Origin: Tanytarsus gracilentus
Taxonomy: Eukaryota > Arthropoda > Insecta > Diptera > Chironomidae
DNA length: 64,000 nt
NCBI GenBank assembly: GCA_038502055.1
Contig: JAXRKN010000027.1
Coordinates: forward strand, 496,001-560,000
Reading direction: 5' to 3'
Made by a program: the position numbers and the translations under genes. A model generated the notes under the pieces. That model was not told the origin of the DNA and did no database searches. It saw nothing but the letters and a program-made list of their open reading frames with translations. This document shows, in pieces, positions 56,334-64,000 of this stretch; the stretch's first letter is position 1; every line of letters begins with the position of its first letter.

Positions 56334-58595
56334 ATGGAATACGATTCTCGACTCCGAATATGGAAGTTAATAAAAAGTGAAAGTAAATTTCAAAACGACA
56401 TGTCTGGAGCGAAAATTGCTGAGAATTTATTTGCTTTTCTCCCCGAAAATGTCCTCGTAAAAATCTTCAAATATCTTTCAGCGCGAGAAATTTTAAATTG
56501 CTCTGAATGCTGCAAAAGGTGGAATTTTGTGTCGAGAGATTCGCTTTTATGGAGGGAAAAATTCAGAGTTGACTTCAAGGTTGATCGCGACATTAAATTG
56601 AAGCCAAGTGAGTTTTTTTTGTGGTGATTTAATGAGGTGACAGGTGAGGGTCACTTGTTGGATTCGATTTTGAATTACGTAATTTTAAAGAAATTTAGGC
56701 TTGATGAAAAAATTAATACAAGTATATTTAAAAAATAATTTTAGACGCCGACGACTGGTGCTCAGAGTACAAACGACTCGTCGACAATGTCCCCATGATT
56801 CTCACTGAAGTTCTCACCAATCACACACATCAAGTTCTGCACGTCAGCTTCAGCAACAATGGTAAAATGTTCTCGACATGCAGCAAAGACGGCTTCGTGA
56901 TTGTTTGGTCATCGGAATTTCCAGCGAAAAAGAAATATGATTACGATATGAAAACACTTAGTTGGAAGTACACGCAATTTTCGCAGTGGAATCGAAGTGA
57001 CACTTTACTTCTAGTGTCTGGCGTTCATTTTGGCTCTATTAGTTCGACATCGGGAGAAATTGCAGTTTTTAGCGTCACGAACGGATTTAATTTGAGATGT
57101 AGAGTGCAATCGAAGCCTTACGATATTTTTGGCTGTTGGTTCTCCGATCAGCACTTGCTGTCGGGTGATTTAAAGTGGCTCGCACATTTAGTCTCGAAGT
57201 CAACGATTTGGATCAACAAAGCTAATCAAGAGGTTGAAAATGAAAATGCGCCGGTGATGAAGGAACTTTATAAATTTTACAATCGAAACGCGTCGTCGAT
57301 AAGAAATTTAATGTGAGTCAAAGTAATAAATTTGTTAATTAATTATTTTGTAAATTTATTTTAGGATCGCTCGATGTCCGTGGCTTGAAGAAACAGAATC
57401 ATCACCTCAACCTGATGGTCCATCAACCTCACAATCATCATCTCAAAATGTCCATCAATCAGGCAATCCAATGTCAAATTTAGCTACTCGACTTTCAGCT
57501 CCTTCAACGACTCAAGTTCGAGCGGTTAGTGTCGAAAATTCAGACTATGAAAGACCATTCAATTATTCCGCTGAATTTAGAAAAGAACTTGAAGAAGTCA
57601 TGAGCGAAACTTCATCGGAACTTGAAGATTTCATTGATGTCGATATGATGGAGGATGCTGACATTGATGACGACTTATATGAGCCGAAATATTTAATTTT
57701 CTCAACCGGATCTGAAACATACACGCCGCATCAAATTGGATTCAAGAAAGTCCTTCGTCAGAGCTTTCCAAAAAAACTCGAACCAGGACCGACAATCAAG
57801 GAACGAATTGAACTTCACAAGCGGCGACGAGAACTCACGCAATTAATTAATGAACTTAGTCCGGAAGAAGCTCGACTGCAATTTCAACAATTCATCATTG
57901 AAGAGAGAAATCCAGATTGGGCGAATTATGATTCGGTCGCGAGTCGATTTGACAAAGTTGACGCACTAATTGACCTCGAAGGTCACATCATAGGAATGGC
58001 ATTGAGTCCCGATCATCGATTTTTGTACGTTAACTCACGACCATGGCCACAAAATTGTGTCATCACAAATCCACTCGATCCACCGCCCATTTCGCAAGAG
58101 ATTGATATTCATGTGATTGACTTGCAGACATTGAAGAAGGTTGGAACGATGTTGAGAGCTCACAAAGCTTATACGCCGAATACCGAATGTTTTTTTATAT
58201 TTTTGGATGTTTGCGATGATTTTGTTGGATCGGGAGCGGAAGACAAGCACGCCTACTTGTGGGATCGTGAGTGTTGGCTTAAAAAAGTTTAAAATATTTA
58301 TTTAAATTTAATTTTAGGATACTACGGAATCTGTCTCGCTTCATACCCCCATAATGATGTCGTTAACTCAGTCGCTTTCAATCCCAAAGACAATGAAATG
58401 TTTATCTCAACATCTGACGATTATGAAATTAAAATTTGGCGAAGTCAGGCATCGATTCGTGAGCAAGGAATTGCCGAGATGGAAAGAGCGAAAGAAGTTA
58501 GAGTTAAAAATTTATCAAAAATAAAACAAAAGTTGAATTCACAAAGTGAAGAGGTTCCAAAGGAAAATCAAGAGGTTCAAAATGTTACTGAGTAA
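56334..58595 (+). CDS. Fbxw5: F-box/WD repeat-containing protein 5
   Basis: Four exons (56334-56607, 56745-57312, 57365-58266, 58318-58595) encode 673 residues. An F-box lies at about residues 32-78 (LPENVLVKIFKYLSAREILN...WREKF). WD repeats start HTHQVLHVSFSNNGKMFSTC-SKDGFVIVW and end HNDVVNSVAFNPKDNEMFIS-EIKIW. The long acidic insert and YLIFSTGSETYTPHQIGFK block are characteristic of FBXW5, a substrate receptor of SCF/CUL4 ubiquitin ligases (fly homologue implicated in TSC2 turnover). The C-terminus is a short Lys/Gln-rich helix. Confidence 0.95.
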
Positions 58596-58765
58596 ATTTT
58601 TTTATGTATTTTTTTGGTGATTTAGCTTGAAATTTTGATTGATTTTAAAATTAAATTTTCATTAATTTCAAAATTAAATTTTCATTGATTTTTAAAATTT
58701 AATTTTCATTAATTTTGATTGATTTTAACATTAATTTGTAAATTAAATTTTCATTTAATAAAAAT

Positions 58766-59595
58766 TTAATTAATTTTGCTCAAAATCCAAGGTAAAAATG
58801 AAGAAACTCTTGTGTAAACTCCTGGATAAACTGCATTGCAAGTTTCTAAATTTCCACCACTAAAAACTCCCAAAAGAATTCTTTCGCCACTTCGGTTGAT
58901 CGTTCCTGGACTTCCTTCATCGCCATTGCACGGACTCGTTCCATAATCGGGTGTGACACAAATATTTCCGGAATTAATTAGTGGAAAAGTTTGACTACAT
59001 TGTGAATTGAGAATTACTCGAGTGTCTCCACTCCGAAGTTCGCCCCAATATGCGAATCCCATGGCACGCAATGAATAACCCTCGAAAGAATTTTGTCCAT
59101 CACTCGAAGTTGGAAGTGCAATTGGTCGAATGTAATTTCCATTAAATATTTCAGGTGTTGTGTGACGCAATCTGATAAGTGCAATGTTGTTGATGTGAAG
59201 CGAGTTTGAATTCCAGCTTTCGTGTAAAATTAAATCTTCACCGGGCACTGAAGCGTGAAATTCATAAAAATCTCGCCATCGAATGTGACCGCCAAGGACA
59301 ATGACTTCAACTCTTTGATAGAGACAAAATGCGGACTGAAAATAATTTTAATTTATAAAAAATTAAATTTTAATCAAATGCTCACAGTTAAGATAAAATT
59401 ATACCGGATGAAACTTCCAGCGCAAGTCATTGACAAATTATTTCCGTCGATTACAGTTAAATATGCAAAAAAAGGAAAATCACCAAGCGCTGCTGGAACA
59501 CCCCCATAAACTCTTTCGCGATTTATTAATTTTGGTTCAATGCAATTAATTGAACTTAAGACGGAAATTAACACAATAAATTTGAAAGCTTTCAT
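58766..59595 (-). CDS. Secreted serine protease homolog, all three catalytic residues lost
   Basis: Two exons (59595-59386 and 59335-58766) encode 259 residues. Signal peptide MKAFKFIVLISVLSSINC, then RVYGGVPAALGDFPFFAYL, the S1-domain start with the usual Arg-Val cleavage site. Where TAAHC is expected the sequence is TSAFC (Phe73), NDIAL is NNIAL (Asn120), and GDSGGP is GDEGSP (Glu210). It cannot be a classical serine protease. It is a tandem paralog of the next gene (shared GNYxRPIALPT, NSQCSQTFPLI blocks and intron position). A binding or cofactor role is inferred. Confidence 0.92.
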
Positions 59596-59650
59596 TATTT
59601 CGAATTAAAATTTTGAACACGTTTGAATAACCAAAATCCACTGCAAGAGT

Positions 59651-59657
59651 TTTTATA
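59651..59657 (-). promoter_or_regulatory. TATA box of the protease homolog
   Basis: TATAAAA on the minus strand, about 56 bp upstream of the ATG. The paralog has TATATAAAG in the matching place, and both are followed by a conserved TTTTGGTTA. Confidence 0.5.
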
Positions 59658-59785
59658 TTTTAGCAAAATATTTTCGATTAGATAACTTAATCATTTAAAG
59701 TGGGTCAAAAAAAATTAAAGATTAAAATTTTCAACAATTTTCTTTTGCAACTTTAAAACCAATAAAAATTTTATTTAAAAAAAAT

Positions 59786-60618
59786 TTAGTTCATGTGACT
59801 TTGAATCCAATTCAAATAGGAAGTCACTCTGGTATAAACTGAAGCACTTCCTCCACCACAATATTCATTTGGTGAACTCAAAACTCCAATGACAATTCTC
59901 TCGCCAAGTCTATTCACCATTCCAGTGCCGCCATCATCACCACGGCATGGTTCAATTCCATAAGCAGGTGTAATACAAATATTTCCGGAAGTAATTAGTG
60001 GAAAAGTTTGAGAGCACTGAGAATTAAGAATGACGTTCGTGAGTCCAGTATATAAATTTGATCCAAGTCCAAATCCCATCACACGCAAAGTGTATCCTTC
60101 AAATGAGTTTTGACCGTCACTTGCGGTTGGTAGTGCAATCGGTCTGACATAATTGCCATTAAATATTTCAGGTGTCGATTGTCGCATCCTTATCAGACCA
60201 ATATTGTGCACATGAACTGAACTAGGACTCCAATTTTCATGTGGTATTAAATCTGATGCGAGAACAAGTGTGTGAAATTCGTAAAATCCACGCCAAACAA
60301 CGTGACCTCCAAAAACAGCAACATCAACTTTTCCAACGAGACAGTGAGCCGCCTTTTCATAAAAAATTATGAATTAAAGAATCGAAAATTATTTTTTCTC
60401 ACCGTTAAAACAAAATCATATCGAATGAAAGTACCGCCACAGTCAATGTAATAATGGGAGACATCGCGTGCTTCGAGAAACGCAAAAAATGGAAACTCTC
60501 CTAGTGAGGCTGGTGTTCCACCATGAACTCTTCCATTGCGCGATGAGTTTCTAGGCTGAAAAAAGCAATCAACTGAGTTTAACAAAAAAATCAAACTCAA
60601 AATTCTAAACGCTTTCAT
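59786..60618 (-). CDS. Secreted serine protease homolog, Asp and Ser replaced
   Basis: Two exons (60618-60403 and 60352-59786) encode 260 residues. Signal peptide MKAFRILSLIFLLNSVDC, S1 start GRVHGGTPASLGEFPFF. The His motif AAHC is intact (His75), but NDIGL reads HNIGL (Asn122) and GDSGGP reads GDDGGTG (Asp212). The ATG at 60618 is chosen because it begins the signal peptide. The downstream tandem paralog has lost His as well, so decay of the active site has gone further there. Likely extracellular pseudoenzyme. Confidence 0.92.
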
Positions 60619-60670
60619 TATTTCAATTAAAATTTTCGACAAGTTCTAGTAACCAAAATTAATTTTTCGT

Positions 60671-60679
60671 CTTTATATA
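60671..60679 (-). promoter_or_regulatory. TATA box of the second protease homolog
   Basis: TATATAAAG on the minus strand about 55 bp upstream of the ATG, at the same relative place as in the paralog. Confidence 0.5.
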
Positions 60680-60744
60680 TTAGCGAAAAAAAATTTGATT
60701 AGATAAATGTTTATCATTTTAAGTAGGTCACTGAACAATTAAAA

Positions 60745-61440
60745 ACAGGGTTGGGCGTGCCATTTCCAATAGCTCCGCTGTCTTAGATTAGTACCCCATA
60801 GTTCTGAAAAAGGCAAGTGGCACTCCGGTGACCATGATCGACACTCTTCAAAAATCATCAGTGTAAATGAATTGATCCAATTACCAGTTCAACGACTTCT
60901 GTCGTGCAATCCCCTCGCATCCCTCATCCGAACCATATAAAGAAAATTTGTAAGGACATTTTTGCCTCAGGGACGGTCCTTGGAGGGTCGTACCTCAAAA
61001 CTAAATACTTCTTGCACAACTAGAGCCAAAACTCGATCTTTAGCCACAAACCCGAGTCAAATCCGACCAGCCGTTCTTGAGATATGCCGCCCACTAAGAT
61101 CGTAAGAAAGTAAGAAAGTGAGAAAGTGAGAAAGTAAGATGACTTAAATGGCTCTACTCCTCGTAGGATCAATCGATTTCAAATCTGTTTTCGTCAGTTT
61201 GTAGGGATTGACAAGGCCTATCATTTAGTATTGTTTTGATATTGCACAATGTAATGTCTTGGCACTAGGGGCTGAAAACTGGTTTTGGAGAAATCCAAAA
61301 TTAATATATAGCGGAGCTATAACAAGGCTTCAAAATATTTCTTTTTGCAAATCATTTCGATGATAACAAATTTGCTCAAATTCATTACAAAAAAAAGTAT
61401 AAAAGTCACGTAGGCCTACGTAGGATAAAAAATTTGAATT
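60745..61440. repeat. Interspersed-repeat-like region with AAGAAAGT tandem units
   Basis: Composition rises in GC compared with its flanks. A block ending CCGTTCTTGAGATATGCCGC runs into tandem GAAAGTAA/GAAAGTGA units (61105-61140), then more unique-looking sequence. ATAGCTCCGCT near 60769 recurs inverted near 61310. No coding frame. It looks like retroelement or transposon remains, not identified to family. Confidence 0.5.
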
Positions 61441-62441
61441 AAATCAATTTTGGATGAAAAATTATTTTGAAGAGAAGAAAAAAATAAAAATCTCATAAAA
61501 GAGAGGAAAAAGTTTTTTCCGGAGAGAAATTTTCCAAGTTTTTTTTTATTTCGCGTCTTTGCTTTTTAGTCAAACGCGATCTTTCCTCAATGTTGCATAA
61601 AAGACGTAATTAAGCTCGGAAAATTTTCAATTTTTGTGGTAAATTTTTCGATTTATTTTAGATTAGGAGAGTTTAAGTGGAAATTAATTTAATTTTTATG
61701 TGATGATTTAAAGTTTTTGGGTGTTTTAGATAGTTTTTGAGTTGGTTTTTTAAAAATATCAAAAAAATTATTAATAGAATTTTATCGTGAAAAAAGTCTA
61801 ATAAAAAAAATTATTCCAAATGCCTCAAAATTTAATCAACAACTTTTAACCGTAAACATCTCAATAAAATTCTTTAAACCACAACCAGACAGAGTTGAAA
61901 TTCAACAGCGATCAACATGTGACTCGAATTTAATTTTCCTTTCATTTATTTTTATACTAAAATCTGAAACCTGTGTAAATGTCTACTTAAGTCAGATTTC
62001 ATTATCTTTTTTCCGTAATTTCACATTCAATAACAAGAGAAAAAAATTGAGCATGAAAAATATTTTTATTTCTATCTTTAGAATCAAAAAAAGAGAAGAA
62101 AAACCGGAAAGAAAAATAAACAGAGAAAAACAGCTGATGAGTTTAAGTGTCAAGTTGAGTGAAGGAAAATTGCGATTTTTATGCGAGGAAAATTTTCAAT
62201 AATTTTTTAAATTTATTAATTACAATTTTACTAATTTGAATAAATAATTTAATTTTAATTTAATAATTTTAGTTTAATTTAATTAATTTTAAATTTGTTA
62301 ATTAATATTAGGCATCCTCGCTGGTAACCCGGGGAATCGAAGATGCCTAATTAATATCATAATTATTAATTAGCTAAATTTATAGAAAAGAATTTAAAAA
62401 ACTTTTCAATTTTAATTTTCTCGACAGTAAAATCGGTGAAA
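61441..62441. other. Intergenic, no gene seen
   Basis: AT-rich spacer before the six-cysteine gene at 62442. A short inverted repeat, TTAATATTAGGCATCCTCGC ... GAAGATGCCTAATTAATA, lies at about 62305-62357. Confidence 0.5.
62305..62357. repeat. Short palindromic hairpin
   Basis: TTAATATTAGGCATC pairs with GATGCCTAATTAATA across a GC-rich loop (CTCGCTGGTAACCCGGGGAATCG region, about 20 nt). Possibly a tiny element or a structured RNA upstream of the six-cysteine gene. Confidence 0.45.
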
Positions 62442-63327
62442 ATGCAGGCAAAATCTCTCTCGGTTGTTTGTGTCCTGACCTTCGTCATGTTGGCTTCAGT
62501 TTTCCTTCTTTATATTTCTTTGACGATAATTAACACAAGAGGTGAGAAATAAATTAATTATTAAAGTTGAGAAAATATTTTAAATTTTAAAAAAATCGAA
62601 AATTATTTTTAATAAATTTTCAAATTTTTTAATTAATTTTTAATAAAACTTATTTAATTTTTAATACAAATTACTTAATTTTTTAGACGATCTTCCACTT
62701 CCCACAAAAATTCTCCTCGCTGAGCTTCGCAAAGCGAACGAGGACGGTAATTTTATCAACTCAACTCTCCCAATTCGTTGCATCAAACAGAAATTAAATT
62801 TAACTCGAATGTCGCTTGAGATTAAAACGAAAGAAAAACCGAATGAAGTTTTACTGGCAAGAGCCAAAGCCGCATATCAAATTTCGACTTTTCCATGTCT
62901 CAAACTTTTGACTCAAATCAGCGAATTTAACAAAACGAGAAACGGAACTGACGAAAAAAATGAAACTTATGTTGAGTGCTTCAAAACTGAGCTGAAGAAA
63001 TTGAAGCCAAATTCTCTGATTTTAAAAGATTTTAGAGAAAATCCCGACGAAGAAGACGAAAATTGTGAATTAATTTCTGATTTCATGATTGAACCTGAAA
63101 AATCGCAACTCGAAAGCTTTTACAACTCATCGCAGCTCAAAAAGTGCAAATTGGACGAATTTCTTCAACTCGATAAGCTGAAAATTAAACTTTACGAAGA
63201 ATATTTGGTGCCGACTATGAACATGACCGATAAATTCACCTTCGATAGATTTAAAATGCAATTTTCATTGAACGTTCACGCAATGGCCGACAAACAAATT
63301 AAATGCATTTTTAAGGAAGTTTATTGA
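62442..63327 (+). CDS. Membrane-anchored or secreted six-cysteine protein, copy 4
   Basis: Two exons (62442-62541 and 62687-63327) encode 246 residues. Exon 1 gives a hydrophobic segment (SVVCVLTFVMLASVFLLYIS) that is longer than a usual signal peptide and may be a signal anchor. Exon 2 has the family pattern: IRCIKQ, FPCLKL, VECFKTELKKLKPNS, ENCELIS, KKCKLDE and KCIFKEV, six cysteines with spacing like copies 1-3, about 9 kb away. N-glycosylation sites (NST, NLT, NGT, NET) support extracellular exposure. Function unknown. Confidence 0.8.
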
Positions 63328-63766
63328 ACATTTTTTGGAGTGAATTTGAAGGTTTAATTTTTTGATTTTAAAAAGACGTTAAATTTTTTTTTAAAAAAAA
63401 GTTTCAGAATTTATTCAAAAAAGTTTTAAAAATATTTCAAAATTTATTCTAAAAAATTAATTATGAAATTTTGAAATTATTATTATGAAATTTTAAAAAT
63501 TTTGAAAAATTAATTATGAAATTTTAAAAAATACCAAAATATTGATTATGATTTTTTAAAAATTTAATTATGCAATTTAATTATGAAATTTTAAAAGTTT
63601 TTGAAAAATTAATTATGAAATTTTAAAAAATTAATTATTTTAAATTTTCATTGAAGGGTTGGGACACTAAAATAATTTCAGTTTCCACCCCTGATTTAAT
63701 ATTTTTGTGCAATTTAATTTACATTTCAAAAATAAAACCTGAACTTTAAACTCTCAAATAATTTTT
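63328..63766. other. Intergenic, convergent genes
   Basis: Repeated AATTATGAAATTTTAAAA-type sequence (63450-63640) fills the space between two convergent genes. Nothing else seen. Confidence 0.5.
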
Positions 63767-64000
63767 TCAATCTTCTGACTCATTTTCGTTATCTTCTTCC
63801 TTTCCCAACTCACAACTGCCCTTGAAAATAGTTTGGTTCAGCTCACAAGTTATGTATTTGCTCATAAAAATTATTTGACTTTGATGAGTCATCTGTAAAA
63901 AGTCGCGACCTTTGAAGCTGTGAATTTTCTCGTTGATTTTCACGAAAATCTTCTGAAATCGACTCTCGTGGATGCCATAGAGTGCACCTTTGCATGCGAG
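63767..64000 (-). CDS. 3' end of an unknown protein gene (partial)
   Basis: An open frame of 77 codons runs from the window edge to the TGA at 63767-63769. It ends with an acidic GKEEDNENESED tail and contains three spaced cysteines (ACKG, ITCEL, GSCEL). The sequence is helical-looking and unlike the six-cysteine family in its blocks, though it could be a divergent relative. The start and any signal peptide are off the window. Confidence 0.5.
   Translation of the reverse strand, partial: LACKGALYGIHESRFQKIFVKINEKIHSFKGRDFLQMTHQSQIIFMSKYITCELNQTIFKGSCELGKEEDNENESED

Noticed and set aside
1..64000. CRISPR arrays, operons or prokaryotic features
   Set aside because: Spliced genes with GT-AG introns throughout show a eukaryotic nuclear sequence; no spaced direct-repeat array of CRISPR type was seen.

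Overview
This window is nuclear DNA of an insect. The evidence is AT-rich sequence, many 50-70 nt GT-AG introns, dipteran-type gene families (ZAD zinc fingers, divergent ionotropic receptor, ML-domain and plus-C OBP-like secreted proteins, CHK kinase-like protein) and insect-like O-GlcNAc transferase and RagA sequences. About 24 genes in 64 kb suggests a compact nematoceran fly genome; a chironomid midge is my best guess, not something the sequence proves. All gene models below were built by hand from splice sites and reading phase, and the exon lengths of every spliced model close in phase.

Layout. 1-4.7 kb: 5' part of O-GlcNAc transferase (minus). 5.2-6 kb: a small four-helix membrane protein (minus). 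7.1-8.2 kb: RagA GTPase (plus). 8.8-13.8 kb: a tandem pair of ZAD zinc-finger genes with a catalytically dead serine protease homolog between them. 13.9-16 kb: ionotropic receptor (minus). 16.5-19 kb: SMYD4-like SET/MYND gene. 19.3-25.3 kb: a chitin-binding protein, an LRR protein, a third ZAD gene, a plus-C OBP-like protein and an ML lipid-binding protein. 25.4-35.9 kb: three related non-ZAD C2H2 genes sharing an unusual finger module, two of them head to head. 36.1-38.2 kb: CHK kinase-like. 39.5-48.1 kb: a very large intronless gene with a zincin-like HELMH motif, a NACHT ATPase, a DREF tetrapeptide array and ankyrin-like repeats, broken by frameshifts and ended by a 626-bp tandem duplication. 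48.36-50.01 kb: a 1.65-kb inverted-repeat transposable element. 50.7-53.5 kb: three small secreted six-cysteine proteins. 53.5-58.6 kb: KLHDC4 and FBXW5. 58.8-60.6 kb: two more dead serine protease homologs. 62.4-64 kb: a fourth small six-cysteine protein and the 3' end of an unknown gene.

Housekeeping genes (OGT, RagA, KLHDC4, FBXW5) are interleaved with fast-evolving duplicated families. All three S1 protease-fold proteins lack at least the catalytic serine. The NACHT locus is the most unusual coding content: a STAND-type ATPase with an inserted peptidase-like motif and ankyrin-like C-terminus is not what is expected of an insect innate-immunity repertoire. Several mobile insertions can be read directly from their terminal or target repeats: a hAT-like MITE in an ionotropic-receptor intron, a retroelement fragment with a 24-bp target duplication in the spacer between two divergent zinc-finger genes, a CGATCG-rich inverted-repeat element in an intron, and the 1.65-kb element next to the NACHT locus.
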